Source: Chrysophaeum taylorii (taxonomy: Eukaryota; Sar; Pelagophyceae; Pelagomonadales; Pelagomonadaceae). Taken from it: DNA of 28,011 nt. The DNA lies in NCBI GenBank assembly GCA_029834535.1, contig JAQMWT010000636.1:1-28011 (forward strand), given 5' to 3'. The translations under genes were made by a program, and so were the position numbers. Positions 8,530-18,545 of this stretch are shown here, in pieces (position 1 is the stretch's first letter; each line of letters opens with the position of its first letter). The notes beneath the pieces are model-generated. The model saw nothing but the letters and a program-made list of their open reading frames with translations. It was not told the DNA's origin and made no database searches.

Positions 8530-9560
8530 ATGAAGCTGAGTTTTTGCCCGTGAAAGGGCTGAAGCGAAAGAGGAAGCGGCTCGACGAGAAGTTGATATGC
8601 TCAATGACGCCTTACAGCAAGAGATTGTGACCTCGAAGACCCTACGTGAAGAGGTTGTACGATTTTGTCGTAAACGAGATGATTTGTTAGCCGAACGTGC
8701 GCGTCGTGAGAGTAGCCGCGAACGACCCGTGAGTCCACCCGAACCGGAAACGCCCGTGAGACCGCCTGAACCGGAAAGGAACACTGAAACAGGGAATGAA
8801 CCTCCGCCCCGAGTCGATACGGAGACTGAGGGTAGGGCGGAAGTTGAGAATGAAGGTACGGAAATTTTACGGGAATTATCGCGGCGAATATCGCAGACGG
8901 TTACGGACGCCTTCGAAAAGGGCAACTTGAGCCGATCCCGTCGCCCCACCTCCAGTTTGAAGCCTGACAACTTCAAACTCGTCATCGACGGCCGAGATCA
9001 ACGGCGATTCAATTTGGATTCGGCAGCGATGATGCATACTTTAGCAGATGACCATTACTCGGTCGAGAAATTACGTTACCTACTACCAGTGCATATACGG
9101 GACACCGTTGCACCAATTTTTGAGGAGCACTTGCAGAAATACGAGGAGCTCTGCGATGAGCTACCGCACGGTCCGTCGTTTTACTTGAAATTGGATGCTG
9201 ACGATGAAGAGCATGGAGCCTCGGTTCGTCGCATCCGTCGTCTTAATAAGACGTATTGCGACAAAATTCTGGATTACTTTAGATCGACATCCCGACCTCC
9301 GAGCACGCAGCAGGAGCTGCTCGACAAGCAGGGGAAGGTCACCCAGGCTTCAGTTCCGAAGAAGTCTGGGCAGCGGCACGTCCAGACGTATTGTACCAGA
9401 TTCCAATCGGAGGCCTTGGAGTTTTGTTCCGTGTCCAGCCGCACGATTGATGATGTCGATATCCTCGACCAGCTTATCAGTGGATTGACATCCAAGGAGT
9501 TGAGGACCCGTATGCGGACTATGAGGAGCGGACATCCTGATAGTTACTTGACTTTTAAGT
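8530..9560 (+). pseudogene. gag: Gypsy-A Gag, N-terminal part
   Basis: Gag-like structural polyprotein. An open frame from the Met at 8597 starts with a coiled-coil, Arg/Glu-rich stretch, then a Pro/Glu linker (PPEPE repeats), then a helical capsid-like region (SYLTFK at its right end). The coiled coil extends upstream in the same frame. An ATG at 8530 would join it if one T of the run at 8541-8545 were extra, so the true start may be 8530 with a 1-base frameshift. At 9560 the frame is interrupted by a SINE-like insert; the next part resumes at 9967. It lies between leader and protease as expected for gag. Sequence similarity to a named Gag family is not evident by eye. Confidence 0.65.
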
Positions 9561-9966
9561 GAACCCCTAACCCTGCGATCGCTAACCGTTGGTTGCGATG
9601 GAGGACGGCGTCTAACACGCTTGCTCCCTGCGGCGGCCCCGGCCGTCCCGGAGTGAGACGGTGCCTGCTCGCCTCCCGGGCTGGCCGGTTAGCACCCGGA
9701 AAGTCCGCGCTGGGCTGGGGTTCGCTCGGTTGGGCAGAACGCGACGGACAGGTCGATTGTTCGTGGACCAACACGTTTGCGGCCTGCGACGCTCTTGCAC
9801 GACTTCGCACAAGACCGCGCGCAGTGGCGGTCCGTCATCAACGAGTCCTCGTCCCTCGCCTCTGCCCCAACTGCGTGATTGTCCTCTGTGATTCCGGATC
9901 GGCTCCTGCCTGTCCGGCCTGGCTCCCATGCTCGGGAGAGGCCTGGAGTTAGTTAGTTAGTTAAGT
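9561..9966 (+). mobile_element. SINE-like insertion 1 (in Gypsy-A gag)
   Basis: A 400-bp GC-rich insert flanked by TTAAGT at 9555-9560 and 9961-9966. Removing insert plus one duplicate joins AAG to TCG ATG in frame and restores continuous Gag. Its right end has a hairpin CTCCC-ATGCTC-GGGAG (about 9929-9944) and a tail GTTAGTTAGTTAGTTAAG. About 60 bases from GTGATTCCGGA to the tail match insertion 2 in the copia element (18248-18393). Weak A/B-box-like strings (TGGCCGGTTAG and GGTTCGCTCGG) lie near 9681 and 9720. Tail repeats, 3' hairpin and short TSD fit a SINE mobilised by a LINE. Confidence 0.8.
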
Positions 9967-12323
9967 CGATGGTGGCGCTTATCACGCGGCTCGAGAACGA
10001 CTTGCGAAAGTTGACGGAGGAGGAGAAGGACCAAGGCCCTCCTAATCTGAAATCGAATAAACCGCCGCGAGGGCGGGGAGGTCGAGCTATGGCCTCCGAT
10101 CAACAAGCCAAGCAAGATGCGGATAAACCGTCTGGGAATACGGATCCGCTGATCTTACGAGATCCTTTTTTGTGGGGCAAGACGACGTGCAAGGACTGCG
10201 GATTCTTCTGGACCACCCATGATGAAGATGAACACGGAAATCGCGTGGTTTGCAACCGCGATCCGGATCGTTCTTACTGTCCGATGTGGAAGCGCATTCG
10301 TAAGCAGAAGAAGCAACCCATATCGCGTTCCGATTGGGCGAAGCGCGATGATGCATCTCATGCGAACGCCACGCGCGGATCGGAGCCTTCTAAGGAAATT
10401 CAAACGGCCCTCACCGATCTTGGAACCACAATGGCGACCATGGTGAGCGAGGTCAGAGGCATCAAGGATGGCAAGTCGTCTTCTACACGACAGCGAGACG
10501 GACGATCACCTTCTAGACGATCGTCGCGCCGACATCGAAGCCAGAGCCCTGATCGAAAGGCAAATACCCCTCAAACCAGCCCGAGTCCCCGCCGTCGCCG
10601 GAGCTCTAGTCGCAATTCGCGCCGGCGCCGACGTCATCGACATCACGATGACGAGTATGACGGAGGTCGATATCAGGATAGTTCGGGACATTCGAGCGCA
10701 AGTTTCGCGTTCCAATCTTTATGCGACGCGCCGCCATCGTCGGGAGTTGTCTTTTACCCGACGGCGCGGCCCGCCCGAGTCTCCGATGATGTTGCCGATG
10801 TCGCTGTGACGAGCAGCCATCGTTTGCAACAGGAGCAAAATACCACCAACGCTCGGATCGTTCGGTGGCCTTCTACATCGTATGTGGAAGCAATATCAGA
10901 TGCTACTTTGGATTCTCCGCACTACTGGGAAGACTCAGATTCGGAGACCGACGACCCCATGCCGCAGGTTCCAGTGTCCCCCCATTCGTCAATGTGCATG
11001 TCTTGCAGGGCAGTTCACGATGATGACGTTAGACCTTATGAGTTGACGTCGGGGACGACGTCTTCTTTTCCTACGGGGCCCCCCGAGACAGTTTTAGCCG
11101 ATGCCGAGACCGTTTTAGCCGATGTTTTAGCCGATACAGTCTTGGTCGCAGCAGAGCAGACCACAGCGGCGCCGATGGAGGAGAAGTTGACGGAAATGTC
11201 CGATTTGATGGACGAGAAACGACGATTGCTAGAAGAGATAAAGGAGGAAATATATGTGCCTCCGATTGAGAAGCGTCAGAATTGGTTGTCAGCGAAACTG
11301 GGGAATGAGGAAGCAGCCGAAGCGGCGAGCGCCAGTATAGATTCAGAGGCGAGATGTGGAACGCCAGATATGGCAGCGGTGACGATGCAGATGCCGGGCG
11401 ATGCGAAGCCGGAGATACGATGTCATCACACTGCACTTTCGCCGAGCGATGGGGAAAAGATCGAGCAAGACCTCATCACCATCGGTTTTCTGGACCCTGG
11501 TACACTTACGTTTATAGTTGGTCATATTTATAGACGACGAGACGGGCCGAAGTTCGCAACGACTTTAGGCGTGGATGGAATGGCTGATGTCTCCTATATT
11601 TGTCGTGGGATGGTCGAAAAACTGGCAAAGGATAGCATCATCCTTGACCGGGGCGATCTTCCAGTCGAGCGCACACTGTACGGGTCAGGGTTGAATAAGA
11701 CGACTATCCACAAATGGGTCGCATTGCGGATTGCGCTTGCGGACGACGTGGCCGTTCCAGTTGTTGCTATTGTGGCCGATACTAATCATCTATTTTTGCT
11801 GGGAGCGCGCGATATTCGGGTGTTGGGAGGCATAGTGGACTACCCGCGAAATCGCATTGCGTTTCTCCGCACACAAGTCGCTTATGGGCGCAAGAAGTTA
11901 AAGGTGCAGGATCGACGAGTCGATTCTCCGATTTTGACGTTCAGAACAACTTATGACGAGCGCAATCCCGTGGTAGTTCAGGTTTATGGGCAACAGCACC
12001 GTGCGATGCAAAAGAGCCCGAGCACAGTTGAGAACCGAGTCTACGCTCGCTTGTGCAAGATTGAAGACCTCCAGCGTCCACCGCCGAAACGAGCGGCAGC
12101 TTCGACGACTTGGGGAATCCCTCCAGTTACGCCTTCTCAAAGTTCGAACAGCGATGCCTATGAAGTGCTAGCCTATGCTGCGCGCACGATGAAGGTCGAG
12201 CCTGGGCGCACCTACTGCGTGCCAGTCGCTCTTTCAGAGCCCATGGAAACTGGGCGAGTTTGTTGCTACGTCTTCTGGGTACGAGCAACTCGGGGTAGTC
12301 GATGGGATGTGTTCTTCTCCTGA
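9967..12323 (+). pseudogene. Gypsy-A Gag C-terminus and aspartic protease
   Basis: Continues Gag after the SINE-like insert. Numbering from the Met at 9969: a Cys/His cluster at residues 74-104 (CKDC, two His, two further Cys) is probably the nucleic-acid-binding finger. An SR-rich basic region lies at about 165-225, then an acidic linker. The protease domain is at about 520-640: its active-site string reads VDGMADVSYI (codons 11571-11600, Asp at residue 536), where retropepsins have D-T/S-G-A, and the second hallmark is LLGARDIRVLGGIVDY. Gypsy-B shares both features. The frame stops at 12323, but homology to the post-protease region continues in another frame from about 12301, so a frameshift lies there. 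Confidence 0.8.
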
Positions 12324-12627
12324 GGATCATGATAAGTTCGCAGCTCGAGTGGCGATATCCTCTACCCAGGATGTGCCGACCGTGATTACTCAAGGTGAAG
12401 TCCTTGCTTTGGGCGATATTGTTCGTTTTGATGACGAGCTCAATGCTGAGACGGTCGACGATTTAACGAAGGATGGTGATGCCGAATCTAACAAGGCTAG
12501 CCTATCATTCACTGTTTCGGTCGTAAGCCATCTGACTCAAGGCGATGCGGCTCCCGAACCGATGCTTTTGAGCTCGGTGCAGAAGGCGCCTCCTTCTGCC
12601 GATAAGAAGAAGAATTCTCGTCAATAA
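12301..12627 (+). pseudogene. Gypsy-A post-protease linker domain
   Basis: Continues in a new frame after the shift near 12300. The pattern of beta-strand-like segments and the VITQGEVLALGDIV block resemble the segment after protease in Ty3/gypsy polyproteins. Gypsy-B has the equivalent at 20760-21040 (VPMVEGQIISHEG). An in-frame TAA at 12625-12627 separates it from the methyltransferase part, which stays in the same frame. Confidence 0.55.
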
Positions 12628-12950
12628 TCGCTCGGTAACGACGATTTCGACCGACGAGCTGACGAGGAGGAAAAGAAATGCCGAGAAGTTACAGAAGGCG
12701 AGATTCGCCGAAGGTTTGAAAAGGTCCACTGGGTGCCGATCACGTATCGCAAGGTTGTGATGCTCTTTAGCGGCGCCGGAGGAAGTACTTTGGACTGCAA
12801 CGAGCGAACGAGTTGTGCGGGACGTCGTTTCGAGTCGCCCTTGCTCTTGACTCGTCGACAGCTGCCAACAAGGCTCTGGAGAGATTTGACCCTCTCCGGG
12901 TACATGGTAGAGACTGCGTGCAGTCTTAGGCGTGTACAGACCATTCCGCT
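12628..12950 (+). pseudogene. Gypsy-A C5 cytosine methyltransferase, N-terminal fragment
   Basis: In frame after the TAA, a charged stretch leads to VHWVPITYRKVVML and then FSGAGGSTL (12766-12792), C5-methyltransferase motif I (SAM binding). A 1-base shift near 12792 moves the continuation to another frame, where NELCGTSFRVALALD carries motif II (acidic residue for SAM ribose). Both match Gypsy-B (IPITHTFVVV, FAGAGGSTLG, NELYGTSFRVVLAL). The element is cut off at about 12930-12950, before the catalytic PPC motif, where copia-derived sequence begins. The fragment is dead but shows that this element had the same domain order as Gypsy-B. Confidence 0.8.
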
Positions 12951-13415
12951 TGTCACATGTTCCTACACAAGGTAGGGATTTAGGCCCTAACTCCTTAAGG
13001 ACATTAAGTCCCATAGAAGCGTTTACACTGACAACGAGGTACGAAGCCTCTCTTAATTAAACAGAAAACCCCGTACCTGACGGTACGCACCTGGAGGCCT
13101 ACTCCACATTGGAAAGAGCTTCAGACTAATACTTCATTGTCTTGAAAATAAGAATTGCGGAAGAGTAAGGGAGGAAAGAGGGAAAGCCGTATTGCGGAGA
13201 GAAAACCCTATAGTGGAGATAGGTGTGAAAGGAGTGAGGTGTTCCAGTGTCGTACACGTAAAAGTGTAGCGCTCTGGACCCCCTCGACGTGTGAAATAAT
13301 TGTTTGTGCATTTCAGACGTTCTTGAGGGCGGAGCTTGTGTATGATACATGAGAGCAGCGAACAGATTAAACTAACAACAACAATACAAAGGAAGAAGTA
13401 ACATAACAATTAAGT
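12951..13415 (-). mobile_element. Copia element 3' noncoding region, putative LTR
   Basis: AT-richer sequence downstream (minus sense) of the long copia-associated frame. No second LTR exists in the window because the 5' half of the element is missing, so LTR ends cannot be set. A GAGGGGG tract on the minus strand near 13280 could be a polypurine tract. Short minus-strand frames (65-90 codons) have no recognisable content. The junction with Gypsy-A lies somewhere in 12930-13020. Confidence 0.4.
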
Positions 13416-13910
13416 TTAGGAGGATGAAGTTGGACGTGTTGTGACATTGCGTAGGGAAGCGGCATCCACAACATCAGATGTGTGGTCCAACTCATCATCG
13501 CTATTATCTTCGAGTTCTTTTAATTCTGAAGATGGAGAATCATGATCTTCGGGTTGGTCATTATAAGTATTGTTTGTAGTGATAGCACCACTGAGGGCGA
13601 CCAGGGGTGCCATGACAGAAGATAGATAGGACATAGCTGCGTCCGGTGTTAAGGTATGCAAGTCTGCTGCAGGAATAACATGATCCTGTGCATCAGACAT
13701 AGCGGTATATAAGTTATTAGCTGTATCGTCGATTAGAGTTTGCTGTGCCTCTTCATAAGTATTTGGAGGAAACTGTCCAATAGACGAAATGAGCGATCGC
13801 GAGATTATGTGAACAAAGACAGCAAGGGTAGGCATCATAGTATCTTGGTGCATTTGGTAGCTTGATAGTATATTATCCAAGAGCGCAACATGTTTGATGT
13901 TTTCGGTTAC
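13416..13910 (-). pseudogene. Copia-associated downstream ORF, C-terminal part
   Basis: The frame is open from the end of Helitron copy 2 (about 13910) to a stop at 13416. It begins VTENIKHVALLDNILSSYQ, which continues smoothly the coiled-coil-like stretch that ends (NAQV) on the other side of the Helitron insertion at 14943. It ends in an acidic, Ser/Asp-rich tail (DSPSSELKELEDNSDDELD) and a Ser-rich terminus. No domain is recognised. Confidence 0.6.
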
Positions 13911-14942
13911 AAGTGCAGGCCAGTAAGTTCGCCAGTAAGTTCACCTGGTCCCAATCTCTAACCCCAGTAAGTTCACCTGGTCCCAGTAAGTTCACCTAGT
14001 CCCAATCTCTAACCCCAGTAAGTTCGACGTAAGCCCACTCGTGCTCACATCCACTCACCCCACTCTCCTTCGAGCTCGTCGCTCTCACCTCCGCCAATCT
14101 AAGCTGCTTTGATCCGTACACGCCGCTAGCCTTTGCGTTCACTCTAAAAACCCCAGTAAGTTCACTTGGTCCCAGTAAGTTCACCTGGTCACTAAGTTCA
14201 CCTAGTCCCAATCTCAAACCCCAGTAAGTTCACCTGGTCCCAGTAAGTTCACCTACAGTGCGCGTGTAGACGCCGGGAGGGGGCTTATCGGTATTGCGCA
14301 GCACGTGTGGGGTAGGGTGGAGTCGTCGACTCAGAAGAGGATATCCTCGGGGTTGCCGATCGACAGAGAGCCACGTAGAGCTGGACGTGGCAGAAGACGG
14401 GCTTCGCCAAGAGGACGCCGACCTCGCGGGGCGTCTGGCCCTGGCTCTTGGTGATCGTTTGGCGTCGGCGGGCCTTAAGGGATACAGGTTGGAGGAGCCT
14501 CGGTGACAACGACACGATCGATCATGTATCTGGTACCGTTGCAGTGGCCGTGCGACGGGTCGAGGTTGCGAAGACTTTAAGCTCGCGATCAAAGTCAGCA
14601 TGCCGTTGGTTGTCGGGGAGTTCAAAACTCGACTCTTGAGAGCGAGGCGTCGTCTTCCGACCCAACCTAGTCGGCCGAAAGAACTCCGACGCCTCGTCTC
14701 CGGGAAAATAAGGCGGCGGTCATGCGCGCGTTGTCAGCATCGACAACATCGTTTCGACGGGGCGTGAGAATGGCGCGCTGAAAGAGCCGCCGCGGGTCGT
14801 GGAAACAGTCTGCGAGGTCGCCGTAAACGGCTTGGAGGATCAATGTCTGGCTCGCGGGCCTACCTGATCCTTACCCTAAATCGAGGGACAAACAGACAAA
14901 CAGACAGACAGACAAACATCTGTCGATTAGTAGTTAAGACTT
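13911..14942 (-). mobile_element. Helitron-derived repeat, copy 2
   Basis: A complete-looking copy of about 1.03 kb inserted in the copia-associated ORF. The left third (13919-14272) carries tandem units of CCAGTAAGTTCACCTGGTC type around a unique spacer. The rest encodes, on the minus strand and in broken frames, the helicase C-terminus: RAILTPRR block, NSPTTNGM, RNLDPSHGHCNGTRYMIDRV, then TITKSQGQTPREVGVLL and QLYVALCRSATPRI (helicase motifs V and VI). The right end has ACAG repeats and CATCTGTCGATTAGTAGTTA. It lacks the 5' Rep/HUH part, so it is non-autonomous. Confidence 0.8.
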
Positions 14943-16443
14943 GGGCATTTAAAGTGGCATAAGCTACTTGTAGCTGAGTTATATTCCTCAAGGCATCAGA
15001 TAGTCGTTAGTCTCGTTCCATCAATTGCTGATCACTTTTAGTGATACGTGAAGATGGAGATAGAACTTCTTCTTTTTACTGGCGCAAAGATTCAACTACA
15101 TTATTGCTAAGTTCGTATGGCGTGGGTTCAACTGGTGCGGTTTCGACTGGTGCAGGTTTGTTATCCGCAGACAATTTAGTGTCGGAAAATGCGTCTATTA
15201 TGGCAGAGGGATAGCCAACCTGGACTAGTACGTTTTTGAAGGCGGTCTGATGCTCGGCTGAAAGTCGAAGAAAGTAATCCAACATTGGCGGCGGTAACAT
15301 CTCGTGAGAAGTGTCATTAAACGGGTGAAACACATCATTAACGAAACTTTCAACGAGCACATTAAGTAGCTCATCAGGATTGGTCACGACACAGACTTTA
15401 TCTTCGACAGACTGTAGTAATGATCAAGCCGCTACAAGAATCTCGAGGTTGACATTCGAGATATAAGGCAGCTGTAGCAAGGGGGGTGCGTTGTCGTTAG
15501 GATTCACCATAATTATATAAGCATTCAGATTATGGGTTGCCATACATTTCATGAGCGCCTCTTTAAGCAGCTTGTTGATTGCAATGGACTTTCCAATGCG
15601 GAGAATGCTGGCTCTCATGTGTGCAGCTGGATCATTATAGCTAGAAAGATGAAGCGACTGACGACTGTTCCTAATTAACGCTGTCCCGTGCTGTTGCAGA
15701 TTACACATGACACAGATCAAAATGAAAAATGGACGTGGCACGTCAAAACAATGCGAAGCATGTTGATCTGACGCAAGGTGGTCCTCGATTATTTAAATGA
15801 TTTTGTCTGTTTTAACTTCATCTTCGGTGCAAATGGCGAGTACGAGGGGCGTGCCCGGCGCATCGGTTTTATCTAAACATTTCGTACACATTATGTGTAC
15901 TTTGACAACGCCTTTAATGGGTGGGTATCGATGCAATCGAATACCCTCGTTTGCCGGTATGTTAGGAGCATTACGTATGCGCTTCGCCTTTAGACACAAT
16001 AGAGAGCTCAGGAAGTGGAGGTTGTCAACGCAGTTATTTTGTTGTGCCTCAGTAAGTAATTGTTGGATGGATTGATGCCAACATTGAGGATTCTTAGGTG
16101 ACGGTAGCAAAAAATTAGGTGGCTGGGTGCCAAGCGAGAGAACGCTCCCAGACATCATCGCCATAGCATCGAATTTACACTGCTTTAGAAGAAAGTATTC
16201 TGTGTTTGCAACATGAGATTTAGTATGGTGCTGTGTTGTTTGTGACTTGGGAGTCACTGGCGAGGACTGATTTCCTTGAGCAACGGAAAGATACGTTTGA
16301 TGCTTCCGATTAGGAGAACCAGTAGGAGCAATTCCTGGGTTTAGAGCATTAAACGGAGAAGATAATGATGATATGCCGCCACGTCCACGGTTCAATACAG
16401 AGTAACGTCGGCTCGCAGCATCCTTGTTCTTGGCAGGATTCAT
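14943..16443 (-). pseudogene. Copia-associated downstream ORF, N-terminal and middle part
   Basis: Starts ATG at 16443, 110 bp after the RNase H stop, and runs in one frame to 14943 with four in-frame stops (15793 TAA, 15424 TGA, 15076 TAA and a TAA near 15010). With the 13416-13910 part it makes about 650 residues. The N-terminal 216 residues contain YFLLKQCKFDAMAMMSG and VVKVHIMCTKC and have a diverged relative at 1246-1801. The end is coiled-coil-like (ITQLQVAYATLNAQ). No membrane segment is obvious. Some plant copia elements (Sireviruses) have an extra ORF in this place, but I see no similarity. Function unknown. Confidence 0.65.
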
Positions 16444-16553
16444 TTTATAGAAGTCCTCCCATTGCGTATTTCATTTCACATTTTGGCAAGCCACGGTGCC
16501 GTTTTCCATGAGGGTTAGTTTAACGTCATTTCGGACATAGTGAAGGGTAAGGA

Positions 16554-18545
16554 TTAAGCATCTTGCTGAGCTATGGGTTGTTGTAAACCAAGTAACGTGC
16601 GGAATCTAGTGAAAAGCGGAGCACCAAAGGGTTTAGTGAATCCATCAGCGATATTCTGAGTGCCGGAAACATGATGTAAGCGAATGCGTTTTAGATGTAC
16701 GTAATCACGAATACGAAACCAGCGTGTGCTAATAGCTTTGGCTTTAGTCGCACTGTCAGGATTGTTTGATAGATGGATAGCAGAAGCAGAATCCCCAAGT
16801 ATAGGGCTGTTGCGCATGAATGACATGTCTGATGGGAGAGGGGTGTCATGAGCATCATAATCTAATAACAAATCTTTCCCTGGAGGTTGGCGAAGATAGT
16901 ATTGTGGGTTTATAGCGAATGCCATTTCCGTTAACAATTTGCGCAACCAGACCACATCATCGGCGCACATATTAAGGGCGATGAGTTCACTCTCATGCGT
17001 GGAAGTAGCTGTGATAGGCTTTAGTTTGGACTTCCAGGTGATGAGAGAACCGAACAAAAAGATGGCATAGCTAGTTGTAGATTTGCGGTCTTGTTCATAA
17101 GCGGGTGCGTTATCAGCATCGACGAACGCAACCAGTGGATCAAAGTTACCTGAATCTACTTGTTCTTTCGTGTAATCCAACATGGTTGCCATATCAGTAC
17201 GATTGCCGATGAGAAGTCTAAGGTGGTCCATTAGAGCGGAAGAGCCAGAGTAGTACCATAGTCGAAGATTGCGATTTTCAGGCTTGCGCAAATAGCGAAG
17301 AGTTCCTGTTAATACTTTGACTTGCCAATATGCTGGATTGTGCATTCCTCGGTAACAACGACTAAGGCTTTGTGATAAATCAGGACGACATGCCAACTGT
17401 ACGAAAGTAAGCTTGTCAAGTAAGGTTGAAAAGGTGTGTAGGGTGAACTTGTCCATATCAGAAGATGGCTCTCCAGTTTTATCCGTGGTTGAGGGTGACA
17501 TAGGTGTAGAGGTAGGACGTAACTGCGTTCGAATGGGATACTCTTCAAACAATGCATCAATTTTAGCTTGACAGTCAAGTGAGATGGAACCATCAGTGGT
17601 GCGAGTTATGCGCATACCTAAGAGAGTATGAACTTCTTCAACGGTTTCGACTGGGTATTCCTTTTTCGTGGCTTGCTGGAATTCGCGACGTAGACTTTCC
17701 GAGGTACAAGTGATAACAACATCATCCACTGATAGCGTGCAAAGTAAAAACGTAGCATCAGCTTGGACTCTAGCATAGATGCATGTATATATTCGAAAGC
17801 GGGCATAGCCTAATGCGTCAAAGAAACCATTTATGGTTTGGTTCCAAAGGGCAGGACTCTGTCGTAATCCATAAAGAGATTTAAGTAGTTATGGGAGACG
17901 TCGTCCTATATATTTTACATCTGCAGGGTCGAGTAGGTAATTACCTTGTGGCAGTTTGACATAGACATGAGAATCTATGGGAGCTTGAACAAAAGCGTTA
18001 GGTGCGTCTACGTGGTAGACGGGTCGTCGTAGGTGAGCTGCAAGCGCCAGAACACAACGGATGCCAGTGAGCTGCGCCATAGGACTAAATGTGTCAAAAA
18101 AGTCTGTGCCCAAAGAAGCTAAGAATCCTCGTAGGACCAATCTTGCTTTATGTTTGATGTATTCACCGGCAGCATTGGTTTTTATACGTAATACCAGTCG
18201 GGTATCAATAGGCTTGGAGTTGACCATGGGCAACGAGAGTTTAAAGCTAACTAACTTAAACTAACTTCAGACCTCTCCCGAGCATGGGAGCCAGGCCGGA
18301 CCGACAGGAGCCAGTCCGGAATCACGGGCCTGTAGACGAGGAGCGCCGAAAGGTCGGTCGGCGGAGAGTGACCATCAAGCTTGTTTTTAAAGCAGCCAAA
18401 CTTAACAATATCAAAAATCTCCTTGGAAATAGCGGAGATATAAGCCTTACGATCAGCGTCTGAGAGACCTTTGAGGCAGGTTAACTCATATTCATCAATC
18501 TTGATATCTTTGGCTTGAATTTTATATTCGTCCGGACCAACAGTG
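16554..18545 (-). pseudogene. pol: Ty1/copia polyprotein: reverse transcriptase and RNase H (5' half missing)
   Basis: Minus-strand pol. The RT begins at 18545 (KGLSDADRKAYISAISKEI), is split by a SINE-like insert (18248-18393), and resumes with KARLVLRGF, FDTFSPMAQL, HVDAPNAFVQAPI, SLYGLRQSPALWN and SVDDVVITC, where SVDD stands for the usual YVDD. A TAA at 17889-17891 interrupts the frame. RNase H keeps all four acidic positions: VAFVDADNA, STHESELIAL, GDSASAIHL and IADGFTKPF. Gag, protease and integrase are absent: the sequence joins Gypsy-B head to head at about 18542. Domain order RT then RH, with this RH signature, is diagnostic for copia. Confidence 0.92.
18248..18393 (-). mobile_element. 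SINE-like insertion 2 (in copia RT)
   Basis: On the minus strand, 138 bp flanked by GCTTTAAA (18386-18393 and 18240-18247). Excision with one duplicate joins GGCTGCTTTAAA to CTCTCG in frame and restores FGCFKLSLPMV of the RT. Its last 70 bases match the 3' end of insertion 1, including GTGATTCCGGA, the hairpin CTCCCATGCTCGGGAG and a TTAG-type tail. The left part differs from insertion 1, so the copy is truncated or chimaeric. Same orientation as the host ORF. Confidence 0.85.

Noticed and set aside
7815..8985. Overlapping frames of about 200-245 codons on both strands in the Gypsy-A leader and over gag
   Set aside because: No similarity to known proteins, Cys/Arg/Ser-rich composition and no conserved partner; the plus-strand Gag frame explains the right-hand part.
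13416..16443. Reassigned stop codons, suggested by in-frame stops between conserved blocks
   Set aside because: TAA, TAG and TGA all occur inside decayed elements, while the host HYOU1-like gene uses TGA as its end and has none internally; a relative shows CAA in place of one TAA. Decay is simpler.
15076..16443. Gag of a second copia element in tandem
   Set aside because: Only 110 bp separate it from the RNase H stop, with no room for an LTR and primer site, and no zinc knuckle or protease follows.
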